A stretch of 64,000 bases of DNA, taken from contig NZ_JABBEA010000006.1 of assembly GCF_012912005.1 (NCBI RefSeq), positions 186,001-250,000 of the forward strand. Direction: 5' to 3'. A model generated the notes under the pieces. The model did not search any database and was not told the DNA's origin. It saw nothing but the letters and a program-made list of their open reading frames with translations. Both the position numbers and the translations under genes were made by a program. This DNA comes from Paenibacillus sp. SZ31 (GTDB lineage: Bacteria > Bacillota > Bacilli > Paenibacillales > Paenibacillaceae). Shown here piece by piece: positions 53,025 to 61,682 of the stretch (its first letter is position 1; every line of letters starts with the position of its first letter).

Positions 53025-53384
53025 TTATTTGACGTATGGATCGTGTCCCTTGGCCATCATCACTTCCTCAATTTCAGGGCTGATAACCAGGTTCTTGGTG
53101 ACCTTCTTTTTGTAGTCGTACGAAATGCCAAAACTCTGATCTTCATGATCTTTCACATGCCCTTTCAGTCCAATCTGGGACACTGCCATTTCCGGCAACA
53201 ACTCTTTGCTTGTAATCACAACATCCAGTTCGAACTTCTGTTTGAAGTGCTGGATTACGGTTGCTTCAGCCTCTTGGTATAGAGCTTCCTTCTCACTTGC
53301 ATTCATGTTCTGACAACCTCCCAGAATTATAGTTAACACCATCATCAGTGTGAATAAACTCATTAGCGATCCTGCACGTTTAAT
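53025..53384 (-). CDS. Lipoprotein upstream of the lipase (candidate immunity protein)
   Basis: About 119 aa. The lipoprotein signal KRAGSLMSLFTLMMVLTIILGGC ends in the lipobox LGGC (Cys24). For this signal to have its basic start, translation must begin at ATT 53384, 6 nt behind GGGGGG. ATG 53363 gives a signal without Lys/Arg, and the GTG at 53420 is not preceded by a good site. The mature part (about 95 residues) is acidic-basic mixed, with ATVIQHFKQKFELDVVITSKELLPEMAV and FGISYDYKKK, resembling small DUF4467/YfjS-like Firmicute lipoproteins. It stops 15 bp before the lipase start, so it is in the same unit. Confidence 0.68.
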   Translation of the reverse strand: MKRAGSLMSLFTLMMVLTIILGGCQNMNASEKEALYQEAEATVIQHFKQKFELDVVITSKELLPEMAVSQIGLKGHVKDHEDQSFGISYDYKKKVTKNLVISPEIEEVMMAKGHDPYVK

Positions 53385-53606
53385 ACCGATCCCCCCTCTT
53401 GGTAGAATGAAGGCACTCACGATATGTGAAGCACGCCCTATTCATCTGTTACCTGCATCATAGTACAAAATCAACATGACCACATCGGCTGAGAGCATCG
53501 TTTTCATGTAACTTTCTTCCTATATGATTCAAATCAGACACTTTGGTGTACATTACCCACTTTCCTAATTCTTGCATCATATACATGGTAATTTTTCCTT
53601 CCACGA

Positions 53607-53640
53607 CAAAAAGAGCCTGCTCTTCGAAAGAGCGGCCCTT
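53607..53640 (-). terminator. Terminator of the DUF445 gene
   Basis: Minus strand GGGCCGCTCTTTCGAAGAGCAGGCTC: stem GCTCTT / AAGAGC extended by GCC / GGC, followed by TTTTT. Confidence 0.75.
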
Positions 53641-53660
53641 TATTTTACCATGTTGAACTG

Positions 53661-54917
53661 TTATGCCAATGCCATCTGCAGCGCAGTCAGCGCAATCCCG
53701 ATAACAAATCCGGTAACGGCTCCGTTGATCCGAATCCATTGCAGATCCTGTCCAACCTTATCTTCAATCATCGAAACCAAAGTAGCATTGTCCATTTTGT
53801 CCACATTTTCGCGTACCAGTTTACCGATTTGGGAATGGTTTTTCTCCAGCAGTGTAGTAACGCCATCCACAATCTTGGCATTCATACCCGTCATCAACTC
53901 GTGATCTGCCCGCAGATCAACCAATACCCGCTCAATGGCAGGCAGTGCATACGTATCTACATACTGTCCATCTTCCATCGCGGCGAGCGCTTTGTCTCTC
54001 AGTTCGGTGAGCTTATTCAGCACGGTTTCCTCGGCGTTCCAGCCATCCAGCATATTGTTCTTCCAGCTGTTGATTCCATCTTGCACACTATCACTTATCG
54101 CGAGCCTTATTGTCTGGGTACGCACCAAATCCAGCACTTTGTACCTTAGCGCGCTACCTTCACGTTTCATATCCTCTACCCGATCGAAGAGATATCCTTG
54201 CAAAATGCCACCCAGGCGTTCCTCGTTCATGTAACCAAGGAACGCATTCATCGCAAACTGCATCAACCCATTCATCTGAATACCGCTGATGGCTTTCATG
54301 CCGCTTTCACCCAAAAACATGATCGTCTCGGGCTTAACGAGCCACTCCTCGGCTTGCTTCAGTCCGTAGTCCAACGCTTTGGCGTCGTAACCCCGCTCTG
54401 TCATCTGGTGGGCAGCCCGTTCCAGAATCGGCCCCAGATCGAAGGCACCCGCCTGTGACTTGATCTCACCCGCTACGAGTGGAGCAATCTGCTCTAACGG
54501 CAGACCCGCCAGAATTCGTTTGCAGAGCGTATCAATCATCGTCTTGATCCCGTCATTGTGAAGCTCACGCGTCAATGTATCGAGCACCGTCTCAGCTGCT
54601 TTGAAATCTGCAATTTTCTCGGTAATACTGTCTTTGTTGAGTAGGTTATTCTCTACTGCGGAGACCAGACCTTCGGTCATTTTATCCCTATTTTTTGGCA
54701 GCAATGCTGTGTGAGGAATGGGAATGCCCAGCGGGTGACGGAATAGCGCCGTAACTGCGAACCAGTCCGCCAGTCCACCCACGAGTCCTGCTTCAAATGA
54801 TCCTACCAGCAACTTGCCCACTGGAACGCCCTGGAACGGCAAGGATGCAGCAAATCCCGCTCCCATCACCACGAGAGACCAGGCTGCTGCTTTTTTGGTT
54901 TGTTTAGGTTTAGCCAT
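53661..54917 (-). CDS. DUF445 membrane protein
   Basis: 418-aa protein of the DUF445 (YheB/YjiN) family. N-terminal helix (about 12-30), then LVGSFEAGLVGGLADWFAVTALFRHPLGIPIPHTALLPKNRDKM, the most conserved stretch of the family (about 37-80). A long helical middle follows, and a C-terminal helix (about 395-415, AVTGFVIGIALTALQMAL). It is membrane-anchored at both ends with a large cytoplasmic or outer domain. Function unknown. ATG 54917 follows AAAGGAG. Single gene with terminator. Confidence 0.9.
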   Translation of the reverse strand: MAKPKQTKKAAAWSLVVMGAGFAASLPFQGVPVGKLLVGSFEAGLVGGLADWFAVTALFRHPLGIPIPHTALLPKNRDKMTEGLVSAVENNLLNKDSITEKIADFKAAETVLDTLTRELHNDGIKTMIDTLCKRILAGLPLEQIAPLVAGEIKSQAGAFDLGPILERAAHQMTERGYDAKALDYGLKQAEEWLVKPETIMFLGESGMKAISGIQMNGLMQFAMNAFLGYMNEERLGGILQGYLFDRVEDMKREGSALRYKVLDLVRTQTIRLAISDSVQDGINSWKNNMLDGWNAEETVLNKLTELRDKALAAMEDGQYVDTYALPAIERVLVDLRADHELMTGMNAKIVDGVTTLLEKNHSQIGKLVRENVDKMDNATLVSMIEDKVGQDLQWIRINGAVTGFVIGIALTALQMALA

Positions 54918-55249
54918 TGTATTCTTGCTCCTTTATCGTTAATCGCACGGCCGGCGTGTACCCGATTCCGCACTTCTTCGTTTCTTATGTAAAATCTCCA
55001 ATAGTACAGTCTTGACTTCCATATTTCGTATACTTCATCTTATCACCCACAAGCGTCAAAACCAAACCTCTGGTTGAAGAAAAAGGATAATAGCGGCGTT
55101 TACTTCGTAAGATAGATCATGTTATTTTCCAATACAAGGAAGTTTTTAGTATAATCAATCAAGACGGCTCTTCGATATCGATTGGCCGCGGAACAGCAGG
55201 GTAATTACATAGTGGAACAAAGGATCAATAAGAGGAGGAATTTCGGATC
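54918..55249. other. Divergent intergenic region before the aldo/keto reductase
   Basis: No gene. A TATAAT at 55150-55155 is the probable -10 of the reductase gene; the -35 is weak (TTCCAA at 55127). Confidence 0.45.
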
Positions 55250-56077
55250 ATGAAACACGTGCAGGACACAACCACGCTCTACAACGGAGTCAAAATGCCA
55301 TGGCTGGGTTTTGGCGTATTCAAAGTTAAAGACGGAGACGAAGTCGTTCATGCTGTCAAAACGGCGATTCAAGCCGGGTATCGCAGCATCGATACCGCCA
55401 AAGCGTATAACAACGAAACAGGTGTTGCCCAAGGTATTCGTGAATCCGGAGTAGCCCGTGAAGATCTGTTCATTACCACTAAAGTATGGAATAGTGATCA
55501 GGGATATGAATCCACGTTGGCTGCCTTCGAGGCAAGCATGGAACGACTCGAACTGGAGTACCTGGATCTCTATCTCATCCACTGGCCGGTCAAAGGCAAG
55601 TACAAAGATACATGGCGAGCGCTGGAGAAACTCCATAAAGAAGGACGCATCCGCGCGATCGGCGTGAGCAACTTCCAGATTCACCATCTGGAAGACCTGA
55701 TGATCGATGCCACGATCAAACCTGCGGTAAATCAGGTAGAGCTTCATCCACTACTGATTCAATCGGAGCTTCGTGAGTACTGCAACAAACATCAGATTCA
55801 GATCGAAGCCTGGTCTCCGCTCGGACAAGGTAATCTGATGGATCATCCGTTGCTTCAGGACATCGCCGCGAAATACAGCAAGTCCCCCGCACAAGTAATT
55901 TTGCGCTGGGATCTGCAGAACGGCATCGTGACGATACCAAAATCCGTTACGCCTGAGCGTATTCACGCGAATGCCGATCTCTACGATTTTGAATTAACTT
56001 CGGAAGAAGTAGAGCAGATTAACGGCCTGAACGAGAACAAGCGCTTTGGTTCGGATCCAGACAACTTTAACTTTTAA
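55250..56077 (+). CDS. Aldo/keto reductase (YvgN-like)
   Basis: 275-aa NADPH-dependent carbonyl reductase of the AKR5 type (B. subtilis YvgN, methylglyoxal reductase). VPWLGFG-like opening [11 protein letters not shown]. The catalytic tetrad Asp and Tyr are in [11 protein letters not shown] (about 46-51), Lys in FITTKVW (about 75) and His in YLIHWPVKG (about 108). The NADPH phosphate site is [19 protein letters not shown] (about 225-245). ATG 55250 follows GGAGG by 11 nt. The substrate range is broad in this family, so only a general detoxification or reduction role is claimed. Confidence 0.94.
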   Translation: MKHVQDTTTLYNGVKMPWLGFGVFKVKDGDEVVHAVKTAIQAGYRSIDTAKAYNNETGVAQGIRESGVAREDLFITTKVWNSDQGYESTLAAFEASMERLELEYLDLYLIHWPVKGKYKDTWRALEKLHKEGRIRAIGVSNFQIHHLEDLMIDATIKPAVNQVELHPLLIQSELREYCNKHQIQIEAWSPLGQGNLMDHPLLQDIAAKYSKSPAQVILRWDLQNGIVTIPKSVTPERIHANADLYDFELTSEEVEQINGLNENKRFGSDPDNFNF

Positions 56078-56099
56078 CTACATCATTCAAATAACTCAA

Positions 56100-56145
56100 A
56101 AAAATCCCGATTCAGATGCCCTGAGCATCTCGGATCGGGATTTTC
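56100..56145. terminator. Bidirectional terminator
   Basis: AAAATCCCGAT / ATCGGGATTTT with an inner ATGC / GCAT, between converging genes. Confidence 0.88.
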
Positions 56146-56166
56146 ATTTCTCATATCAAGTATTTA

Positions 56167-56628
56167 CTATTCGCCTTTGGATACCAGCTTGAAATCATCA
56201 AAGTGGAAACCTGGCGCTACTACGCAAGTTACCAGTACAGGCTCATCGCCCAGCGGGCGTGCTGTCTGCCATACGCCGGCAGGAACGAGCACCTGTGGCG
56301 ATTGACCTGCTGCAATATCCATCCCCAGAACGAGAACTTCCTCATTCTCCGGGTTCTCCCCGTTGCCGCCCAGCTTCAGTTCAACTGGACTGCCGCTGTG
56401 CCACAGCCAAAGTTCATCGGACAGAACCGTATGCCACTCGGAGATCTCATGTGCGTGCAGCAAGAAATACGTGGAACTTGCCGAGAATCGTGGGCCGGAG
56501 TATGCATCCGGCAGAACGGATTGAGGAATCTGATAGGATGCCTTCCATTCTTCCTTATACCAACCGCCTTCAACGTGAGGTTGCATATTGAGCGCAGCAA
56601 CCAATGGCGATAATTCATGTGTCGTCAT
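56167..56628 (-). CDS. Cupin, DUF985 family
   Basis: 153-aa single-domain cupin from ATG 56628, behind AAGGAAACAGG (a TTG seven codons upstream is unlikely). HVEGGWYKEEW near the start, STYFLLHAHEISEWHTV near 55-70 and DELWLWHSGSPVEL carry the cupin strand His residues. VLVPAGVWQTARP is the second cupin motif, and CVVAPGFHFDDFKL the typical DUF985 end. Some relatives (YML079w, ChrR-like) bind sugars or nucleotides; the substrate is unknown here. Confidence 0.9.
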   Translation of the reverse strand: MTTHELSPLVAALNMQPHVEGGWYKEEWKASYQIPQSVLPDAYSGPRFSASSTYFLLHAHEISEWHTVLSDELWLWHSGSPVELKLGGNGENPENEEVLVLGMDIAAGQSPQVLVPAGVWQTARPLGDEPVLVTCVVAPGFHFDDFKLVSKGE

Positions 56629-56804
56629 AACCTGTTTCCTTCCTTCCAAATCATAGTCGAGACACTCCTTAACCAGAGTTTTGCCTCTCTCTCCCTACTC
56701 TAAAACATCATTCAAGTTTTGTCACCTTGACAGCGCACATGGGCCATGCCAGATTCGTTCTCCTGGTATTTAACGATAGGATTAAAGAAATATTTCATTT
56801 CCAA

Positions 56805-56818
56805 TGATAGCGTTTACA
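56805..56818. promoter_or_regulatory. Possible CcpA cre site upstream of the AraC gene
   Basis: TGATAGCGTTTACA differs from the cre consensus TGWAANCGNTNWCA at one position. It lies 68 bp before ATG 56886. This would put the regulator under carbon catabolite control. Confidence 0.5.
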
Positions 56819-56885
56819 AAAAGATGGATTTTCCGTTATGATATGGATATCGTTGTTAATCCGTGAAGCAGAGGGGTGCTGTACC

Positions 56886-57737
56886 ATGAGTCTCATAGAG
56901 GATCGAATTGGGCCCAAATATCGAATCGGGGAACATTCATTTACCATTGAACATATGCGCAGACATGATGGAAACGGTATGCCACAGCCTCACGCTCATC
57001 CATTCTACGAACTGTATTACCTGCTTGAAGGAGAGCGGGTCTATTCCATGAATGGTCAGATTCTGTCTGCCCGTAAGGGTGATTTTATTCTGATTAATCC
57101 ACACGATGTACATACCACCTCCAAAGGAAGCATTCCCGGATTCGAACGGATTCTAATCGGTTTTTCGCCTGCTTTTGCGACGGGGATGGAACTCGGCATA
57201 TGTGGGCTGTTGCCTTTTAATTTTTCAAGACTCCTTCGCCTACCTGAAGCGGAACAGCCTGAGATGGAGCGCATATTGTGGCAGATGCTGCAAGAGTGCA
57301 AAGAGCGCCGTCCTCACTATGAGATCGCGGTACGAAGTCTGCTTGCCCAACTTTTGATCCGTATTCATCGGGTAGAAGAGATCATCCGGCAGTCATGCCC
57401 AGGTCCGTTGCATCCGATGCAGGACAAAATCAGCGAAATTGTCACTTATGTAAATAACAACTATACCGAACCACTTACGCTAGAGGGTGCAGCGAATCGT
57501 TTTTATATCAGCCCATCCTATCTGAGCCGAATGTTCAGCCGATTTACGGGGTTTCGGTTTAGCGAATATTTGCGTGTTGTTCGTGTCCGGGAGGCACAGC
57601 GAAGATTGCTGTCCACACAAGAGCGCGTACAAATGATCGCAGAGAAGGTAGGATTCGAGCATACGGCTCATTTTAACAAAACATTCAAACAGGTCACCGG
57701 TACAACACCGCTGCGCTATCGCAAGGAACACCGGTAG
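56886..57737 (+). CDS. AraC family regulator with cupin sensor
   Basis: 283 aa from ATG 56886, 8 nt behind GAGGGG; the longer frame upstream is not used. The AraC-type cupin (about 10-140) has PQPHAHPFYELYYLLEGERVYSMNG and ARKGDFILINPHDVHTT. The HTH pair is in the last 100 residues (about 180-283): LTLEGAANRFYISPSYLSRMF, then MIAEKVGFEHTAHFNKTFKQVTGTTPLRYRK. Sugar-responsive members of this type control plant-polysaccharide genes. The GH28 gene is close but opposite and ends toward it. The link is plausible, not shown. Confidence 0.92.
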   Translation: MSLIEDRIGPKYRIGEHSFTIEHMRRHDGNGMPQPHAHPFYELYYLLEGERVYSMNGQILSARKGDFILINPHDVHTTSKGSIPGFERILIGFSPAFATGMELGICGLLPFNFSRLLRLPEAEQPEMERILWQMLQECKERRPHYEIAVRSLLAQLLIRIHRVEEIIRQSCPGPLHPMQDKISEIVTYVNNNYTEPLTLEGAANRFYISPSYLSRMFSRFTGFRFSEYLRVVRVREAQRRLLSTQERVQMIAEKVGFEHTAHFNKTFKQVTGTTPLRYRKEHR

Positions 57738-57775
57738 ATCATTAGATATTATCATATAGAAGCCGAGTGGGTAGC

Positions 57776-57871
57776 CTTGCTCCAGAGAATACGCCCCCTT
57801 ATATCGAGAAGCACCATGATTACTGGATCGATGGCTACACCACTATGGCTGAATATGACCAACTTGTATAA
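57776..57871 (+). pseudogene. Possible gene remnant (C-terminal piece)
   Basis: The frame ending at TAA 57871 reads LAPENTPPYIEKHHDYWI and continues DGYTTMAEYDQLV before the stop. It has protein-like composition but no start codon or ribosome binding site. It looks like the tail of a lost gene after the AraC regulator. I do not recognise the family. It could also be chance. Confidence 0.35.
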
Positions 57872-57888
57872 ACCTTATTACATAACGT

Positions 57889-59502
57889 TTACCTGCGAAT
57901 GATCACACCATTTCGTACCTCAGGACCAACAGAGATCTGGCGGCCGTCTGTGTCGGCATCACATTCACGACATATAATGCCTGCAGATTCGTGTCCGGTC
58001 ACCATCAGAAGGCGACCATCTGCACCCTTGCCTTTAATATCTTCCAGTTCTGCCCCTTTGCACTGATGCAAATGAATCAGCGGACCTTCTATGATCTGAG
58101 CATGTAATTCAGCGATATGCAGATGTTTTGCATGAGCACATTGGATACCACTGCGGGCTTGCACGTTGTAGCGTTCGATTCTAACGCCATCCAAAGGCAG
58201 CTCCGGCAACCCACTTACGAGCAACGCAGTGTCAGCACCGGCACAGACCACATCCGATATTCGAATATCCCGGAACACTGGCGTCTCTTCGCTAATTTCC
58301 TGAGACAGATCACTGCCCCGAGCAGACCCTTCCTGATTCGCATAGAAAAAGGAAAATGAAATAGCTTCCATAATGATATCTTTCATATAGATGCGCTCAA
58401 TCTGAATATCCTCAACCACCCCGCCGCGTCCACGTGCGCTTTTGAAGCGAAGTCCAATGTCGGTTCCGATAAACGTACAATCAGACACACGCACATGCCG
58501 CACGCCGCCGGACATTTCACTGCCAATCACGAAACCGCCATGCCCATGATACACCGTGCAATTCCGAATGGTAATGTACTCCGATGGAAGACCCAACTCA
58601 CGACCTTCGGCATCCTTGCCTGATTTCAGACAGATCGCATCATCGCCAACATCGAATACACTCTGCTCCACCACCACATGACGGCAGGATTCAATGTCCA
58701 GCCCATCTCCATTCTGTGAGAACCACGGATTCCGTACACTCACGTTACGAATAGTTACATGCTCAGATGCCCATGGGTGCAGATTCCATGCAGGCGAGTT
58801 CTGGAACGTTGGACCGTCCAGCAGTACCCGTTTGCATCTGCGCAAGCTGACCATGTTAGGGCGCAGAAAGTCTCTGACTTCTTCATAAGATGCCACATCA
58901 CGTACCTGCTCCTGATGCAAACGATTCGCAATGGTACCGCCTTCACGTGCAGATGCGGACGGCCACCAGATCTCTTCAACTCCATCGGATTGCTCAACAA
59001 CGCCACCCGAAGCAACCAATCGGTTCCACTGTGAAGTCGTCATTTTGGAGCGTTTCACCGGACGCCAGGCTTCACCGCCTCCATCCCATATCCCCTCGCC
59101 TGTAATCGCAATATCCTCCAGTTGATCACCATCAATCGGAGATTGGCAACGAACGACCTGCCAGCCTTCGAAGCTTGATGCAATTAATGGGTATTGATCA
59201 AAATCACGGCTAAATGTAACCAGTGCCCCTGCTTCCACATGCAGTTCGATACGGCTGCGCATTACAATCGGGCCTGTAAGCCATACCCCGGCAGGAATAA
59301 CGATTCTGCCACCTCCTGCTTCGGCACATGACGCAATAGCGAGTCGGAACATCTCCGTATTATCCGTTACACCATCTCCAATAGCACCATAGTCTGTAAG
59401 CTGAAAATCCTGAGCAGGAATGACAGGCAAATTAACTTCATAAGCTCGAACATCGGACTGAGCACTTGCTCCTGTCGACATTGGGGAGTGATATGTATTC
59501 AT
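57889..59502 (-). CDS. Glycoside hydrolase family 28 (polygalacturonase-like), cytoplasmic
   Basis: 537-aa right-handed beta-helix enzyme expected to act on galacturonic-acid chains. FQLTDYGAIGDGVTDNTEMF near 33-52 is the family opening. The GH28 catalytic set is present: NGDGLDIESC near 264-272 (first Asp), GDDAICLKSG near 285 (Asp pair), GHGGFVIGSE near 318 and RFKSARGRGG near 349 (RxK). No signal peptide is present, so it should degrade imported oligogalacturonates. There is an insertion-like stretch (about 165-225, Trp/Ser/Glu-rich). ATG 59502; single gene. The nearest regulator is the AraC gene. Confidence 0.9.
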   Translation of the reverse strand: MNTYHSPMSTGASAQSDVRAYEVNLPVIPAQDFQLTDYGAIGDGVTDNTEMFRLAIASCAEAGGGRIVIPAGVWLTGPIVMRSRIELHVEAGALVTFSRDFDQYPLIASSFEGWQVVRCQSPIDGDQLEDIAITGEGIWDGGGEAWRPVKRSKMTTSQWNRLVASGGVVEQSDGVEEIWWPSASAREGGTIANRLHQEQVRDVASYEEVRDFLRPNMVSLRRCKRVLLDGPTFQNSPAWNLHPWASEHVTIRNVSVRNPWFSQNGDGLDIESCRHVVVEQSVFDVGDDAICLKSGKDAEGRELGLPSEYITIRNCTVYHGHGGFVIGSEMSGGVRHVRVSDCTFIGTDIGLRFKSARGRGGVVEDIQIERIYMKDIIMEAISFSFFYANQEGSARGSDLSQEISEETPVFRDIRISDVVCAGADTALLVSGLPELPLDGVRIERYNVQARSGIQCAHAKHLHIAELHAQIIEGPLIHLHQCKGAELEDIKGKGADGRLLMVTGHESAGIICRECDADTDGRQISVGPEVRNGVIIRR

Positions 59503-59770
59503 CGTGCAAAATCATCCTCTCTACCTGTAATGGAATCGTTATGGGATCAATATTTCGCTACGACCTTCTTTTTTTACGTTCAGACGGGTGCTCTCCGCTC
59601 CATCATATCAATGGCAGGATGCACAGGGTTGAGCTTTTTTGCCATGTACGGTTAGAACTTCATGGTATTTGTTTTGTTGATCAGAGTCATAAATCAAACA
59701 TCACTTTCAGTATACTCTATACACCTATTCCAAAGTTTGGTAAATAACTAGGAGATTAGATTCATTTTTC
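59503..59770. other. Divergent region between GH28 and gln operon
   Basis: No gene seen; it should contain the GH28 promoter (minus strand). The GlnR/TnrA sites follow on the right. Confidence 0.4.
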
Positions 59771-59787
59771 TGTCAGGATTCGTCACA
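59771..59787. promoter_or_regulatory. GlnR/TnrA site 1
   Basis: TGTCAGGATTCGTCACA matches TGTNAN7TNACA at every fixed position. It lies about 210 bp before the glnQ start. Confidence 0.82.
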
Positions 59788-59855
59788 AGAGATTTAATAA
59801 CATGACAGATATATAACACAATTACTGGCTATAGCCCTAGAAAGACCATTACTTA

Positions 59856-59872
59856 TGTCATGTTTTATCACA
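59856..59872. promoter_or_regulatory. GlnR/TnrA site 2
   Basis: TGTCATGTTTTATCACA again matches TGTNAN7TNACA fully, 85 bp (about eight helical turns) from site 1 and about 115 bp before glnQ. Confidence 0.84.
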
Positions 59873-59981
59873 AACCAATTGCCAGAAGCAGGATGACTAT
59901 GTATGATTAAATAACTAGTTTCAATTAATTCCTTATTATTCCTTTTCCACACAAACGTTGCAGAAAGGATGGGGTGTACTC

Positions 59982-60710
59982 TTGATTGAATTTAGGGGTG
60001 TCCAAAAGCATTTCGGTCATTTTCATGTCCTCAAGGATATCCATCTTCACATTGAAGAAGGAGAAGTCGTCGTCATTATCGGACCTTCCGGCTCCGGCAA
60101 AAGCACATTACTCCGCTGTATTAATCGCCTGGAGACCATTACCGAAGGTGAACTTGTCGTCAGTGGGATCCCTCTACATCAGAAAAAGGTGGACATTAAC
60201 CTCTTCCGCCGTGACATCGGCATGGTATTTCAACACTTCAATCTCTATCCTCACAAAAAAGTCATCGATAACATTACCCTTGCACCCATGAAGGTGCGCA
60301 AACAACCCAAAGAACAGGCAGCATCAACAGCAATGAAGTATCTGACCCGGGTGGGCATTGCTGACAAAGCAGACAGTTATCCCTCCCAGTTGTCCGGTGG
60401 ACAGCAACAACGGGTAGCCATCGCCAGGGGACTCGCCATGGAGCCCAAAATCATGCTTTTTGACGAACCTACCTCTGCACTCGATCCCGAGATGATCGGG
60501 GAAGTCCTCGATGTTATGCGCTCCCTTGCCCATAATGGCATGACCATGGTCGTCGTTACCCATGAGATGGGATTCGCCCGCGAAGTTGCGGACCGGGTCA
60601 TCTTCATGGACGAAGGCCGAATTGTAGAAGAGGCCATCGCCGCTGAATTTTTTGACAACCCCAGAGAAGAACGGGCACAGCAATTCCTGAGCCGTCTGAT
60701 TCATCATTGA
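59982..60710 (+). CDS. glnQ: Glutamine/polar amino-acid ABC transporter ATPase
   Basis: 242-aa ATPase of the GlnQ/ArtP/HisP family. TTG 59982, behind GGATGGGG, is the start; an in-frame TTG 24 nt upstream would put this site inside the gene. Walker [19 protein letters not shown] near 34-50, Q-loop [12 protein letters not shown] near 85, signature [16 protein letters not shown] near 137, Walker [16 protein letters not shown] near 160, switch His [12 protein letters not shown] near 193. First gene of the set glnQ-glnH-glnM-glnP, the same order as in B. subtilis. Two GlnR/TnrA sites upstream indicate nitrogen control. Confidence 0.94.
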   Translation: MIEFRGVQKHFGHFHVLKDIHLHIEEGEVVVIIGPSGSGKSTLLRCINRLETITEGELVVSGIPLHQKKVDINLFRRDIGMVFQHFNLYPHKKVIDNITLAPMKVRKQPKEQAASTAMKYLTRVGIADKADSYPSQLSGGQQQRVAIARGLAMEPKIMLFDEPTSALDPEMIGEVLDVMRSLAHNGMTMVVVTHEMGFAREVADRVIFMDEGRIVEEAIAAEFFDNPREERAQQFLSRLIHH

Positions 60711-60749
60711 GAATAATCCACTATTCCATTTTGAAAGGGGTCTTTATTC

Positions 60750-61580
60750 ATGAAGAAATTATTGAAATGGCCATCATTTATGCTTGTCCTCATTCTCTCG
60801 CTTGTATTGTCTGGTTGTAGCACAGGTACAGATACACCTTCGGCGAGCGGTGGTGGTGACGCCGTGGCGAAAGGCACGATTGAGCAGATTAAAGAGCGCG
60901 GCAAACTCATTGCCGGTGTGAAATATGATACGAAGCTATTCGGATTGAAAGATCCCGCAAGTGGCAACGTTGAGGGGTTCGATATTGATATCGCCAAGGC
61001 ACTTGCCAAGCAGATCCTCGGAGATGAAACGAAGGTCGAGCTGAAAGAGGTCACTTCCAAGACGCGTATTCCCATGCTGCAAAACGGAGACATCGACATC
61101 ATAATCGCCACGATGACGATTACAGATGAGCGTAAGGAACAGGTGGATTTCAGTGACGTTTACTTTGAAGCAGGCCAATCCCTGCTCGTGAAAAATGATA
61201 GTGCGATTACTGGCCTGGAAAGTCTCAGCGGTGTGAAAGTGCTCGCGGTGAAAGGCTCCACATCCGCTCAGAACATTCGCGAGAAAGCTCCCGATGCTGA
61301 GGTGCTTGAATTCGATAATTATCAGGACGCGTTCACCGCTCTCAAAGCCGGTAAAGGCGAAGCGCTGACCACAGATAACATCATCCTCATCGGCATGCAA
61401 CAGACAGATAACAGCTTCCAATTGGTTGGTGGTAATTTCACAAGTGAACCTTATGGTATGGCCATTCGCAAAGGCGACACTGCCTTCGTTGAAGAGGTCA
61501 ACACACTGCTCAAAAGCTTGCAAGACAGCGGGGAATACGACACATTACATGAGAAATGGCTGGGCGCGAAGCCCGAGTAA
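60750..61580 (+). CDS. glnH: Glutamine-binding lipoprotein
   Basis: 276-aa substrate-binding lipoprotein. The signal MKKLLKWPSFMLVLILSL ends in VLSGC (Cys23). The SBP_bac_3 fold has IKERGKLIAGVKYDTKLFG, EGFDIDIAKALAKQI, TKTRIPMLQ-type TSKTRIPMLQNGDIDIIIATM, and TDERKEQVDFSDVYFEAGQ. The conserved Arg (TSKTRIPML) and Asp (TTDN) contact amino-acid ligands. AAGGGG lies 9 nt before ATG 60750. Glutamine is inferred from the glnQHMP order and GlnR sites; glutamate or aspartate is possible. Confidence 0.93.
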   Translation: MKKLLKWPSFMLVLILSLVLSGCSTGTDTPSASGGGDAVAKGTIEQIKERGKLIAGVKYDTKLFGLKDPASGNVEGFDIDIAKALAKQILGDETKVELKEVTSKTRIPMLQNGDIDIIIATMTITDERKEQVDFSDVYFEAGQSLLVKNDSAITGLESLSGVKVLAVKGSTSAQNIREKAPDAEVLEFDNYQDAFTALKAGKGEALTTDNIILIGMQQTDNSFQLVGGNFTSEPYGMAIRKGDTAFVEEVNTLLKSLQDSGEYDTLHEKWLGAKPE

Positions 61581-61601
61581 CCCCGATTAATGATGAGTAA
61601 G

Positions 61602-61649
61602 CGGCGAATTCGTCTGCTGGATGCGATGCATGAGCAGGCGTAATCGCCG
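61602..61649 (+). other. Intercistronic hairpin between glnH and glnM
   Basis: CGGCGA / TCGCCG outer stem, mismatched TTCG / CGTAA, then TGCT / AGCA around a 13-nt loop. It is followed by TTTCTAC, so it may stabilise the glnH end or weakly terminate. A short sequence CGAGAACGGA next to GGTTCGCCT (61661-61680) resembles the start of the structured repeat and supplies the glnM ribosome binding site. Confidence 0.5.
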
Positions 61650-61682
61650 TTTCTACATCTCGAGAACGGAGGGTTCGCCTAT

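Noticed and set aside
53458..53739. 93-codon minus-strand frame overlapping the end of the DUF445 gene
   Set aside because: It runs through the DUF445 terminator and has no start signal.
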